Assembly: GCF_000973105.1 (NCBI RefSeq)
Contig: NC_015844.1
Location: forward strand, 3,220,501-3,284,500
From: Zobellia galactanivorans
GTDB taxonomy: Bacteria > Bacteroidota > Bacteroidia > Flavobacteriales > Flavobacteriaceae
Length of the DNA stretch: 64,000 nucleotides
Reading direction: 5' to 3'
The notes beneath the pieces are model-generated. The model was not told the origin of the DNA. It made no database searches and saw nothing but the letters and a program-made list of their open reading frames with translations. A program made the position numbers and the translations under genes. Every line of letters begins with the position of its first letter. Position 1 is the stretch's first letter. Positions 29,372 through 37,132 of this stretch are shown here, piece by piece.

Positions 29372-29920
29372 ATGCAAAAGACTTCCGAACAATATGACGG
29401 GGTAATTCAAATCTGTAGAGACCTCTTTGAAAAGAAAATGAAAGATTACGGTAGTGCTTGGCGTATCTTAAGATTACCTTCCTTGACCGACCAGATTTTT
29501 ATTAAGGCACAGCGCATCCGAAGCCTTCAAGAAAATGAAGTGCGCAAAGTTGATGAAGGCGAACGCTCAGAGTTCATCGGTATTATCAACTATTCGATTA
29601 TGGCCCTGATTCAATTGGAAAAGGGAGTGGTAGACCAGCCCGATCTCACTACCGAAGAGGCGGTGGCCCTTTTTGATAAGCATGCCAGTGTCACCAAGAC
29701 CTTGATGGAAAACAAAAACCACGATTATGGAGAGGCTTGGCGTGATATGAGGGTGAGTTCATTGACCGATCTTATTTTACAAAAATTATTGCGCGTAAAG
29801 CAGATAGAGGACAATAAGGGGGAAACCTTGGTGAGCGAAGGCATTGATGCCAATTACCAAGATATGGTCAATTATGCTGTTTTTGCCATGATTCATCTCG
29901 ACGAAAATACAAAAGGATAG
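29372..29920 (+). CDS. DUF1599 protein, internally duplicated
   Basis: 182 residues containing two copies of a roughly 80-residue helical module: the first has DYGSAWRILRLPSLTDQIFIKAQRI, the second DYGEAWRDMRVSSLTDLILQKLLRV. This matches DUF1599; the role is not firmly known and relation to nucleotide metabolism is only inference. It starts a plus-strand run and its stop is 1 bp before the start of the DoxX-like gene, so they are almost surely co-translated. Confidence 0.88.
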   Translation: MQKTSEQYDGVIQICRDLFEKKMKDYGSAWRILRLPSLTDQIFIKAQRIRSLQENEVRKVDEGERSEFIGIINYSIMALIQLEKGVVDQPDLTTEEAVALFDKHASVTKTLMENKNHDYGEAWRDMRVSSLTDLILQKLLRVKQIEDNKGETLVSEGIDANYQDMVNYAVFAMIHLDENTKG

Positions 29921-29921
29921 T

Positions 29922-31019
29922 ATGAAATATATAGTGGGCCTTAGCCGAATACTTGTTGGTGTCTTATTTATCATCAGTGGTTTTATCAAGTTGAACGATC
30001 CCGTAGGTTTCTCTTTTAAGCTAGAGGAATACTTTAGTCAGGGGGTTTTGGATCTTCCGTTCTTTGAGCCGCATGCTTTGGCCATTTCTATTTTTGTAGT
30101 AATCTTTGAAGTACTGTTGGGGGTTATGCTCTTGGTCGGCTTTAGGGTAAAATTTACGGTGTGGAGTTTACTGCTTATGATTATCGGCTTTACCTTTCTT
30201 ACCTTTTATTCGGCTTATTTCAACAAGGTTACCGATTGCGGTTGTTTCGGCGACGCCATTAAACTGACACCATGGGAGTCGTTTTCCAAAGATATTGTTC
30301 TTTTGGTGCTTATCGTGGTTCTTTTTGTAGGTAGAAAATATATAAAACCGATTTTTGGCGCCAATACCTTGCGCGTGGTTACCTTGACGTCGGTAGTCAT
30401 CTGTGGCTTGTACTGTAATTATGTACTCAACCACTTGCCTGTCGTTGATTTTAGGCCCTATAAGATCGGGGCCAACATTGTTGAGGGGATGACGGTGCCC
30501 GAAGATGCCCCAAAGGCTATTTATGACTATGCCTGGCGTTTTAAGGTCAATGGCGAAGACAAGGTAATCGTTACGCAAGGCGAATATCCGCAGGTCGATG
30601 GTGATTTTGTTGATGTGGAGACTACAGAGGTACAGGCCGGTTACGAGCCGCCGATCCACGATTTTACCATAGAACAAGCAGGCGTTAATTACGCCGATTC
30701 CTTATTGCAAGAACCTAAATTGGTCATGGTTATAGCCTACGATCTAAAAAAGACCAATGAGGATATGTATTCGGAAGTAAAGAAAGTGACCGATAAGGCG
30801 ATCAAGAAGGGCTACCACGTTATTGGTATGTCGGCCTCTAACGATCAGCAGACGGGTAAATTGATTAAAGACCATAAGTTGAATTTCGAATTTTATTTTA
30901 CCGACGAGACCGCCCTAAAGACGATCGTACGCTCCAATCCGGCGGTGTTGGTCGTTAATAAGGGGACCATTGAACAAAAAGTACATTATAATGATTTGGA
31001 TGAACTGGTTTTTGAATAA
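29922..31019 (+). CDS. DoxX/MauE-like membrane protein with thioredoxin-fold tail (BT_3928 family)
   Basis: 365 residues. The N-terminal part has four membrane helices of the DoxX/MauE type, including the ISGFIKLNDPVGFSFKLEEYF motif and a CGCFGDAI turn (Cys near 105-107). A periplasmic segment is followed by a C-terminal thioredoxin-like domain (about 255-365) without a CxxC pair. BT_3928 proteins are common in Bacteroidota beside tpiA, as here; function is unproven. It may use the CGC cysteines in redox exchange (inference). Confidence 0.85.
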   Translation: MKYIVGLSRILVGVLFIISGFIKLNDPVGFSFKLEEYFSQGVLDLPFFEPHALAISIFVVIFEVLLGVMLLVGFRVKFTVWSLLLMIIGFTFLTFYSAYFNKVTDCGCFGDAIKLTPWESFSKDIVLLVLIVVLFVGRKYIKPIFGANTLRVVTLTSVVICGLYCNYVLNHLPVVDFRPYKIGANIVEGMTVPEDAPKAIYDYAWRFKVNGEDKVIVTQGEYPQVDGDFVDVETTEVQAGYEPPIHDFTIEQAGVNYADSLLQEPKLVMVIAYDLKKTNEDMYSEVKKVTDKAIKKGYHVIGMSASNDQQTGKLIKDHKLNFEFYFTDETALKTIVRSNPAVLVVNKGTIEQKVHYNDLDELVFE

Positions 31020-31071
31020 TTTGCGAAGCCTATAAATTCAAATTGAACGCATATAACATAAACACATAGAA

Positions 31072-31821
31072 ATGAGAAGCAAAATAGTTGCAGGAAACTG
31101 GAAAATGAATAAAAACTTGGCAGAGACAGAGGCGTTGTTGACCGAACTGGCCGCCAAATTGCCCGATACGCAAGCCGAGGTTATGGTTGCCCCTACCTTT
31201 GTTAACTTGGCAGCTGCCGTACGTACTTTAGATTCGTCCGTTATAGAGGTGATCGCGCAGAATATGCATTTTGCCGAAAGTGGTGCCTATACGGGAGAGA
31301 TTTCTGCTGACATGTTGTTGAATATCGGCATTGATACCGTTATTATAGGACATTCTGAAAGAAGGGCCTATTTTGGTGAAACAGATGAAATATTGGCCAA
31401 AAAAGTAAAGGCAGCTTTGGCAAAGAATATGCGAGTGATGTTTTGTTTTGGTGAAGAGCTTGATGATAGAAAGTCCGATAACCACTTCAAGGTGGTCGAA
31501 AGTCAATTGAAAAATGCACTTTTCTCTTTGGAGGCTTCCGATTGGGGGAAAATTGTATTGGCTTACGAACCGGTTTGGGCCATCGGTACCGGAGAAACCG
31601 CTTCTCCTGAACAAGCGCAGGAAATGCATGCCTTTATTCGCAAGACCATTACCGAAGCCTATGATGCTTCAATTGCCAACAATGTTTCTATTTTATACGG
31701 AGGTAGTGTAAAACCTGCCAATGCGGTAGAGATTTTCGGAAAACCGGATGTTGATGGTGGACTTATCGGAGGCGCTTCTTTGGTAGCTGATGATTTTGTA
31801 GCTATAATCAAGGCTATTTAG
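31072..31821 (+). CDS. tpiA: Triosephosphate isomerase
   Basis: 249 residues, full length. Catalytic residues are visible: Asn/Lys in AGNWKMN, His in IIGHSERR, Glu in AYEPVWAIGTG, and the phosphate-binding SILYGGSVKP loop with GGLIGGASL. It interconverts dihydroxyacetone phosphate and glyceraldehyde 3-phosphate in glycolysis. It is third in the DUF1599-DoxX-tpiA run. Confidence 0.97.
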   Translation: MRSKIVAGNWKMNKNLAETEALLTELAAKLPDTQAEVMVAPTFVNLAAAVRTLDSSVIEVIAQNMHFAESGAYTGEISADMLLNIGIDTVIIGHSERRAYFGETDEILAKKVKAALAKNMRVMFCFGEELDDRKSDNHFKVVESQLKNALFSLEASDWGKIVLAYEPVWAIGTGETASPEQAQEMHAFIRKTITEAYDASIANNVSILYGGSVKPANAVEIFGKPDVDGGLIGGASLVADDFVAIIKAI

Positions 31822-31847
31822 GTCTTTAAGAAACCAATGATTTTATA

Positions 31848-31876
31848 AACCCTTTCCCTAAAAACGGAAAGGGTTG
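31848..31876 (+). terminator. Hairpin after tpiA
   Basis: A 10-bp stem (31848-31857 with 31866-31875, 8-nt loop) follows tpiA. The tract after it is GTTGTTCATTT, not a proper T-run, so termination strength is uncertain. Confidence 0.5.
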
Positions 31877-31982
31877 TTCATTTCATACTGAATATTGATC
31901 CTTTGTAAAAAGAGGGTATACGGTGGTTTTTTGTAAATGAACGCCAGTAAATACGACCAACAACGAATAAAAAGACAACAAG

Positions 31983-32819
31983 ATGTCGAACACTATATAT
32001 ATTGAATATAATTTTTCGGTAAGCCCTTTGCAGCCCGGCTCCGATATTTTGATTGCCGAACTGGGCGAAGCAGGCTTTGAAAGTTTTGTTGAGAACGAAG
32101 AAGGGGTGTTGGCCTATATCCAAAAGGAAGATTGGAACGAGAATATTTTGGAAACGGTTGAAATCTTGGACAATTCGATTTTTGAAGTCGGTTTTTCTAT
32201 AAAGGAAATAGAACAGGAGAACTGGAACGCGACTTGGGAGAAGAATTTTGAAGCGATTCAAGTGGCCGACCAATGTGTGGTGAGAGCGCCTTTTCACGAG
32301 AAGCCCGATGTAGCGTTCGATATTGTGATAGAGCCCAAAATGAGCTTTGGCACAGGGCATCATGAGACCACTTATATGATGCTTCAATTTGTCTTGGAAA
32401 ATGATTTCGAGGGTAAGGACGTTCTTGATATGGGTAGTGGAACCGGCGTATTGGCTATCTTGGCGGCTCTAAAAAAGGCGGCCCATATCGATGCTATCGA
32501 TATCGATAATTGGTGCTATTTGAACGCCAAGGAAAATGTGGAACGGAACAACTGTAGCCATATCTCGGTTTTCGAAGGGGATTCGTCCTTGTTGGGAGAG
32601 CGGAAATACAATGTTATCTTGGCCAATATCAATAGAAATATACTGCTGGCCGATATACCGGTGTATGCACAAAACTTAAGGGAAAATGGAGCCCTTTTCT
32701 TAAGTGGTTTCTATGAAGAGGATATTCCCTTGATTTCGGAAACCTGTCTAAAAGCAGGGTTAAAGTTTGAAAAAAATCTGCAAAAAAATAATTGGGTTGC
32801 CGTAAAATATGTATTTTAG
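31983..32819 (+). CDS. prmA: Ribosomal protein L11 methyltransferase
   Basis: 278 residues. The N-terminal substrate-recognition region is followed by a SAM-binding methyltransferase domain with motif I VLDMGSGTGVLAILAA, EPKMSFGTGHHETT just upstream, and NILLADIP around motif IV (ANINRN). It trimethylates L11. It is 29 bp upstream of clpS. Confidence 0.93.
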   Translation: MSNTIYIEYNFSVSPLQPGSDILIAELGEAGFESFVENEEGVLAYIQKEDWNENILETVEILDNSIFEVGFSIKEIEQENWNATWEKNFEAIQVADQCVVRAPFHEKPDVAFDIVIEPKMSFGTGHHETTYMMLQFVLENDFEGKDVLDMGSGTGVLAILAALKKAAHIDAIDIDNWCYLNAKENVERNNCSHISVFEGDSSLLGERKYNVILANINRNILLADIPVYAQNLRENGALFLSGFYEEDIPLISETCLKAGLKFEKNLQKNNWVAVKYVF

Positions 32820-32848
32820 AAGAGGTATACTATTTTAAATTGATCACT

Positions 32849-33124
32849 ATGAGTTTCAAAGAAAAAGTATCGGAAGAACTACTACTAGAGGAAGAGGTAG
32901 TAAAACAAAACGAAATTGTTCTTTTCAATGATGAGGTCAATACTTTTGACCATGTCATTGAGACCTTGGTAGATGTATGCGATCATACGCCCGTTCAGGC
33001 AGAGCAATGCTCGCTTATCGTACACTACAAGGGCAAATGTACCGTTAAAACAGGCGAGTATAAAGACCTAGAGCCCCGTTGCAGCAAATTGTTGGAAGCG
33101 GGCCTTAGTGCAGAAATCGTATAG
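32849..33124 (+). CDS. clpS: ATP-dependent Clp protease adaptor ClpS
   Basis: 91 residues from the ATG at 32849; an upstream in-frame extension to 32792 would overlap prmA and has no family match. The core VLFNDEVNTFDHVIETLVDVCDH is the N-degron-binding signature, and the C-terminal half includes VHYKGKCTVKTGEYKDLEP. ClpS hands N-end-rule substrates to ClpA or ClpC. Confidence 0.92.
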   Translation: MSFKEKVSEELLLEEEVVKQNEIVLFNDEVNTFDHVIETLVDVCDHTPVQAEQCSLIVHYKGKCTVKTGEYKDLEPRCSKLLEAGLSAEIV

Positions 33125-33144
33125 TTAAAGTAAAGGTATAAGGG

Positions 33145-33558
33145 TCAGTGCGGTAGCTTGTTCTTGAGCAATCCATACACAAAAGTGCCCAATACGGCCG
33201 CTGCTATGACTATAAGCATGCTGTAGACTCCGGTTCCTAAAAGAATGTACATTGGTCCGGGACAAGCTCCTGCCAGCGCCCATCCTAACCCAAAAATACT
33301 ACCTCCCAAAATATAACGGATAAAACTCTTGTCTTTGGGCATGAGTTTTATTTCGTTTCCCTCTATACTTTTTACCTTGAATTTTTTGAGGGCCCAAATG
33401 GAAATTATGCCCAGTACTACGGCAGACCCTATGATTCCGTACATGTGAAACGATTGAAATTTGAACATTTCATATATGCGATACCATGATACGGCTTCGG
33501 ACTTGACAAGTACGATACCAAAGAATATGCCTACGAATAAGAATTTTATAAATTTCAT
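33145..33558 (-). CDS. YeeE/YedE-like (DUF6691) membrane transporter subunit
   Basis: 137 residues and about four membrane helices. The conserved GLGWALAGACPGPMYILLGTG motif lies near residues 90-110, with the Cys typical of the YeeE/YedE sulfur-compound transporter family. The ATG at 33558 is used; the frame is open upstream but that part overlaps the partner gene. The partner's stop overlaps this start by one base (TAATG), a strong sign of coupled translation. Confidence 0.87.
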   Translation of the reverse strand: MKFIKFLFVGIFFGIVLVKSEAVSWYRIYEMFKFQSFHMYGIIGSAVVLGIISIWALKKFKVKSIEGNEIKLMPKDKSFIRYILGGSIFGLGWALAGACPGPMYILLGTGVYSMLIVIAAAVLGTFVYGLLKNKLPH

Positions 33559-34118
33559 TATGCAAAGATTAAGGGTAGTATTAGGTGTGTCATTAAAAGT
33601 CCGCCTATAAAGAATCCGATAACGGCTATCAATGAAGGTAGTTGTAGGTTGCTCAGGCCTGTAATGGCGTGGCCGGAAGTACAGCCACCGGCATAGCGTG
33701 TGCCGAAACCGACTAGAAAACCTGCAATGATCAATATGGCCAGGCCTTTGATCGATAGGGCATTGTCCCAATCATAGATTTCTCCCGGCAGCAATGTGCT
33801 TCCTGCATCGTTAAAGCCCAATTTCTGTAGGTCTTTGATGGTTTCCGGATTGAGGTCGATGGCCGAGCCGAAGGAAAGGAAGTTTACGGCTATGAATCCC
33901 CCGATAATCGCACCTAGTACAACGGTCAGGTTCCATCTTTGGGCCTTCCAATCGAATCTAAAGAAGTCCGAATACTTTCCGGCACCCCCTATGCTGCATA
34001 GGGTCCTTAGATTTGATGACATGCCAAAAGTCTTCCCGAAATAAATCAGAAAGATCATTACGAAAGTAATCAAAGGCCCTGAAACGTACCAAGGCCATGG
34101 TTGAAGTATGCTGTCCAT
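33558..34118 (-). CDS. YeeE/YedE family membrane protein
   Basis: 186 residues. The signature GFLVGFGTRYAGGCTSGHAITGLSNLQLPSLIAV carries the family Cys in GGCTSGH. The two short proteins resemble the two halves of full-length thiosulfate transporters (TsuA-like) and are known as split pairs in many marine bacteria. Uptake or handling of thiosulfate or sulfide is inferred. The promoter would lie between 34119 and the insertion sequence, whose left end is 98 bp upstream of the start. Confidence 0.88.
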   Translation of the reverse strand: MDSILQPWPWYVSGPLITFVMIFLIYFGKTFGMSSNLRTLCSIGGAGKYSDFFRFDWKAQRWNLTVVLGAIIGGFIAVNFLSFGSAIDLNPETIKDLQKLGFNDAGSTLLPGEIYDWDNALSIKGLAILIIAGFLVGFGTRYAGGCTSGHAITGLSNLQLPSLIAVIGFFIGGLLMTHLILPLIFA

Positions 34119-34207
34119 GTAGAAAAAATTTATGCAAAGGTAGGGCGAAAGAGATTAGGGAAATGTAATCGGAGTTACAAAACATGTTGGAAATAAAAAT
34201 GAAGGGC

Positions 34208-34215
34208 GTTTTGTT
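34208..34215 (+). repeat. 8-bp target-site duplication, left copy
   Basis: GTTTTGTT directly abuts the left terminal repeat and is repeated exactly at the right end (35632-35639). Eight bases is the usual target duplication of ISL3-family elements. Confidence 0.85.
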
Positions 34216-34237
34216 GGATCAAGCTCAAAAGTTGTGT
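34216..34237 (+). repeat. Left terminal inverted repeat of the IS
   Basis: 22 bp starting GGATCA and ending GTTGTGT, paired with the right end. Confidence 0.85.
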
Positions 34238-34282
34238 GTGAATTGAAATAGGAGTTCGATATTTGCAGTAAAACGAACAGCA

Positions 34283-34636
34283 TTGGAATTATCTATCGAC
34301 CTATTAAAGCTTATACTGCCGGAACTTTTACTAACCCACTTTAAACTAGTTTCCCATGAAACTGAAGATGGTATGCTTCATTTATATTTTGAAGAAAAAG
34401 AGGATACCCCTAAAGAGGAAAAACACCGCATTTTAATAGGCCATGGATTTCATAAGGAGATCGTCGTCCAGGACTTTCCATTGCGGGGAAAGTCGGTCTT
34501 TCTCCACATTAAGCGCCGCCGTTGGCTGGACAAGGCCACGGGGCAAGCCGTGCAAAGAGATTGGGAGTTGGTGGCCCAGGGAACTCGTATGACCGTAGAG
34601 TTCGCTGCTTTTTTAAAAGTACTTGGTCAGTACTAA
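34283..34636 (+). CDS. ISAon1-type transposase N-terminal region protein
   Basis: 117 residues starting at a TTG. It contains a helix-rich start (ELSIDLLKLILPELLLTHFKL) and a strand segment ending KRRRWLDKATGQAVQRDWELVAQGTRMT. This matches the separate N-terminal ORF of ISAon1-like elements. Its last 14 bp overlap the next ORF, which lies in the +1 frame. Confidence 0.85.
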   Translation: MELSIDLLKLILPELLLTHFKLVSHETEDGMLHLYFEEKEDTPKEEKHRILIGHGFHKEIVVQDFPLRGKSVFLHIKRRRWLDKATGQAVQRDWELVAQGTRMTVEFAAFLKVLGQY

Positions 34637-35609
34637 AGCAAATGACTGTCATACCATCGGCCAATTCTATGGGGTAAACGGCAAAAAACTACAGCGACAG
34701 TTTAGGGATTATCTAAGCGATTTCAGGCAGTGGAAGGAGAAATCCCATGCCAAGCAATGGCTTATATTCCCCGAAAACATAGGGCCTAATCTGTCCATTG
34801 ACGAAACAGCACTCTCCAAAGGAGAACTCTACACCATAATCACCAATAAAAAAGCCAAGGGCAAGAAAGGGTCCATAGTGGCCATATTCTCCGGTACCAA
34901 GGTGGGGCCGATTATAGAGCAGCTGTTAAAGATATCGGCCAAGAAAAGGGCCATGGTCAAAGAAATCACTCTGGATATGGCCAACTCCATGAAGACCATC
35001 GCCAAGACCTGCTTCCCAAAGGCGATACAGGTAACGGACAGGTTCCATGTGCAAAAACTGGCACTGGAGGCCCTTCAGGACATCCGAATCAAACACCGAT
35101 GGGAGGCCATAGACCAAGAGAACCAACAGATTAAAGAGGCCAGGGCAAAGAACGGGACATTCGTCCCAAAAGAGTTTAGCAATGGGGATACCAGAAAACA
35201 ACTCTTAGCCAGAAGTAGGTACCTACTTTACAAATCACCAAACAATTGGACGCAGAACCAAGCCGAAAGAAGTAAAATATTGTTCGCCCAATATCCCGAT
35301 ATAAAGGTCGCCTTCGATCTTGTGCAGGGGCTCAGGAACATATTCAATACAGCAGCTTCTATACAATCTGCATATACAAAGCTGGCACATTGGTACAAAG
35401 ATGTACAGAACACAGGCTTTAGGGCCTTCAATACCATTGCCAATACGATATCACTCAATTATAGGTCGATCCTAAACTATTTTATAAATAGAAGTACGAA
35501 TGCTTCTGCGGAATCCTTCAACGCAAAAATTAAAGCGTTCAGGGCACAGTTCAGAGGGGTGAAAAATGTAGAATTCTTCCTTTACAGATTGACGACAATT
35601 TTTGCATAA
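34623..35609 (+). CDS. ISAon1-type ISL3 family DDE transposase
   Basis: 328 residues. Candidate catalytic acids are Asp60 in LSIDETALSKGELY, Asp118 in ITLDMANSM or Asp139 in VTDRFHVQKL, and Glu297 in NASAESFNAKIKAFR. This spacing is that of the DDE_Tnp_ISL3 domain. No internal stop or deletion is visible, so the element may be active. It begins at a TTG inside the upstream ORF's end; the frame is open only from 34617, so it may be made by reinitiation or by +1 frameshifting at T6A4 around 34609-34618. Confidence 0.9.
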   Translation: MVSTKANDCHTIGQFYGVNGKKLQRQFRDYLSDFRQWKEKSHAKQWLIFPENIGPNLSIDETALSKGELYTIITNKKAKGKKGSIVAIFSGTKVGPIIEQLLKISAKKRAMVKEITLDMANSMKTIAKTCFPKAIQVTDRFHVQKLALEALQDIRIKHRWEAIDQENQQIKEARAKNGTFVPKEFSNGDTRKQLLARSRYLLYKSPNNWTQNQAERSKILFAQYPDIKVAFDLVQGLRNIFNTAASIQSAYTKLAHWYKDVQNTGFRAFNTIANTISLNYRSILNYFINRSTNASAESFNAKIKAFRAQFRGVKNVEFFLYRLTTIFA

Positions 35610-35631
35610 ACACAACAATTGGTCATGATCC
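35610..35631 (-). repeat. Right terminal inverted repeat of the IS
   Basis: Begins immediately after the transposase stop codon; reads GGATCA...GTTGTGT on the minus strand, matching the left end at 17 of 22 positions. Confidence 0.85.
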
Positions 35632-35639
35632 GTTTTGTT
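35632..35639 (+). repeat. 8-bp target-site duplication, right copy
   Basis: GTTTTGTT, identical to 34208-34215 and directly outside the right inverted repeat. Confidence 0.85.
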
Positions 35640-35671
35640 TTTAGGAAAAGGATAAAAAGGAAATCGGAAAT

Positions 35672-35707
35672 AAAAAACCCCTTGAAACATCCATTTCAAG
35701 GGGTTTT
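35672..35707 (-). terminator. Terminator after tRNA-Arg
   Basis: A 10-bp perfect stem (35678-35687 with 35694-35703), followed on the minus strand by six T residues, 5 bp beyond the tRNA 3' end. Confidence 0.9.
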
Positions 35708-35711
35708 GATG

Positions 35712-35785
35712 TGATCCTGACAAGATTCGAACTTGTAACCTTCTGATTCGTAGTCAGATGCGCTATCCAGTTGCGCCACAGGACC
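35712..35785 (-). tRNA. tRNA-Arg (anticodon ACG)
   Basis: 74 nt on the minus strand. Acceptor stem GGTCCTG pairs with CAGGATC (one G-T pair), discriminator A, anticodon stem TCTGA/TCAGA with loop CTACGAA, so the anticodon is ACG. The T-arm contains TTCGAAT. CCA is not encoded. It has its own promoter and terminator. Confidence 0.96.
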
Positions 35786-35866
35786 AATTAAGGTGCTTTT
35801 GTTAGGATGTTTCGAACGGAAACAAAAAAGAAACTCGTTTAAACCAGTTTTTTACCTAACGGGGTG

Positions 35867-35897
35867 CAAATATATTTCTTTTTACATTTACGGCAAA
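35867..35897 (-). promoter_or_regulatory. Consensus Bacteroidota promoter for tRNA-Arg
   Basis: On the minus strand TTTG (35897-35894), a 19-nt spacer, then TATATTTG (35874-35867): an exact fit to TTTG-N19-TAnnTTTG. Expected transcription start near 35860, about 75 nt before the tRNA. Confidence 0.85.
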
Positions 35898-35915
35898 ATA
35901 TAAGTTACTTATTAA

Positions 35916-36428
35916 ATGGATTTAAAAACCTTTATTAGGGATATTGAGGATTTTCCGCGGCAGGGTGTAGTCTTTAAAGATATAACACCACTGTTGGCAA
36001 ATGCCAAGGCCATACGGTATACGCTTGATCGTCTGGTGGAAATGGTGGGAGTGCATGGTGTAGATAAGGTGGTAGGTATGGAAAGCCGGGGCTTTTTCTT
36101 CGGACCTCTTTTGGCCCAACGACTAAACGCGGGTTTTGTTCCTGTTCGTAAACCGAATAAACTGCCATCGGAAAAAATTAGCCAAACCTATGATTTGGAA
36201 TATGGTACCGATACCTTGGATATGCACAGCGATGCGATCTTGGCGGGGGAAAAGGTCTTGGTGCACGACGATGTTCTCGCTACAGGCGGTACGGCAAAGG
36301 CTACCTGTAACTTGGTCGAACGTTTGGGAGGTGAAATCGTTCAATGTAATTTTTTGATCGAACTCGATTTTTTAAAGGGAAGGGATAAATTAGGGGAAAC
36401 CCCTGTAAAAGCCCTTTTGAATTATTGA
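35916..36428 (+). CDS. apt: Adenine phosphoribosyltransferase
   Basis: 170 residues, the usual length. The PRPP-binding motif VLVHDDVLATGGTAKA is at about 110-125 and the N-terminal FPRQGVVFKDITPLL is typical of APRT. It salvages adenine to AMP. Its stop codon overlaps the end of a convergent 51-residue ORF by 7 bp. Confidence 0.95.
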   Translation: MDLKTFIRDIEDFPRQGVVFKDITPLLANAKAIRYTLDRLVEMVGVHGVDKVVGMESRGFFFGPLLAQRLNAGFVPVRKPNKLPSEKISQTYDLEYGTDTLDMHSDAILAGEKVLVHDDVLATGGTAKATCNLVERLGGEIVQCNFLIELDFLKGRDKLGETPVKALLNY

Positions 36429-36577
36429 CCCAAGGCACGGATGGTCACAAAATAACGCCACCCGATTACAGCCATCTGAAATTTTGAAGCTTTTGAAAGG
36501 TCAAGTTGCTTTTTAGAAAAGGAAGGCAGAAGTAATCGGTTTACTCGGGCAAGTAACTTGAAAAACGATTGTTTCAT
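36422..36577 (-). CDS. Small basic conserved-type protein, 51 residues
   Basis: An ORF from ATG at 36577 to TAA at 36422, too short for most ORF filters. It starts MKQSFFKLLARVNRLLLP, continues with S-K-K-Q-L-D-L-S-K-A-S-K-F and ends GWRYFVTIRALGQ. I recall similar short basic proteins in Flavobacteriaceae, sometimes mislabelled SsrA-binding protein; it is not a full SmpB. It overlaps the 3' end of apt by 7 bp on the opposite strand. Function unknown. Confidence 0.7.
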   Translation of the reverse strand: MKQSFFKLLARVNRLLLPSFSKKQLDLSKASKFQMAVIGWRYFVTIRALGQ

Positions 36578-36616
36578 GGTTGGGTTCTTTGGAAATACTA
36601 ACTTATTGATTTAAAA

Positions 36617-36647
36617 GTAAAAGACCGCTATTTAGCGGTCTTTTTTG
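36617..36647. terminator. Hairpin terminator
   Basis: A 10-bp perfect stem (36621-36630 with 36633-36642, 2-nt loop) followed by six T residues on the plus strand. On the plus strand it lies after apt; on the minus strand it follows a 20-codon ORF. Confidence 0.75.
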
Positions 36648-36671
36648 TTGTATAGGCCTATATGATTCAAC

Positions 36672-36734
36672 TTACGATACTATCGTGATCAGCGATACTA
36701 AGAGTAATAACAGAAGTTTTGCAAGTGTAATCAT
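36672..36734 (-). CDS. Possible 20-residue hydrophobic peptide
   Basis: ATG at 36734 to TAA at 36672. The product is a single hydrophobic helix: MITLAK, six Leu in a row, then VSLITIVS. A terminator-like hairpin follows 25 bp later on the same strand. It stands in a gene-poor stretch, so it could be a small membrane peptide, or chance. No homology can be claimed. Confidence 0.35.
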   Translation of the reverse strand: MITLAKLLLLLLVSLITIVS

Positions 36735-37132
36735 AATTAGGGGGTTTTAGGTTAATAGATAGTTGATAATAATCGATTATCCAATCAAGATAATTAAAAG
36801 AAATATTCGTTTCCAAGCGAAATGATGAGAATTATTCAATTTAAATACGATTTTATAAGTGAAAAGACGGATTAAGTTTATAATTTAAAAATATTGTCTT
36901 CATTTGTGTTATTTATTGAAGTTAAAAAAGGTTTATATTATATCAATAAGTAACATTTTAAGAGGCTTTTTCAAGACGATTTTCTTTTTTAAGCATAATT
37001 TTGCGCGAAAATGATGTTTTTTGGCGCAATTCATTTTCAAGGGGTACTTTTTTCTCGTGGCTAAGGCCTTATAAAGACACCATTTAATTAAAATCTTGGC
37101 ATATCTTTGCTTTAATTCCCTGAAACCGATAC
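36735..37132. other. A+T-rich intergenic region upstream of CaCA antiporter
   Basis: About 400 bp with no ORF I can support. It holds a 12-bp palindrome (ATAATCGATTAT at 36769-36780) and TATCTTTG at 37102-37109, a good -7 box 23 bp before the antiporter ATG; no matching -33 element was found. Confidence 0.5.

Larger units (their letters stand above)
34216..35631 (+). mobile_element. ISL3-family (ISAon1-type) insertion sequence, complete
   Basis: 1,416 bp bounded by 22-bp imperfect inverted repeats (34216-34237 and 35610-35631, 17 of 22 positions matching; both begin GGATCA and end GTTGTGT when read inward) and by 8-bp direct repeats outside them. Inside are two consecutive ORFs: the ISAon1-type N-terminal region and the DDE transposase. 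It sits between the YeeE/YedE operon and tRNA-Arg and breaks no visible gene. The intact ends and perfect target duplication point to a fairly recent insertion. Confidence 0.93.

Noticed and set aside
33559-33771. N-terminal extension of the DUF6691 protein to 33771
   Set aside because: It overlaps the conserved YeeE/YedE coding frame; ATG at 33558 overlapping the partner's stop gives the family length.
34283-35609. Transposase as a frameshifted pseudogene
   Set aside because: ISAon1-type elements normally have the N-terminal region in a separate frame; ends, catalytic residues and length are intact.
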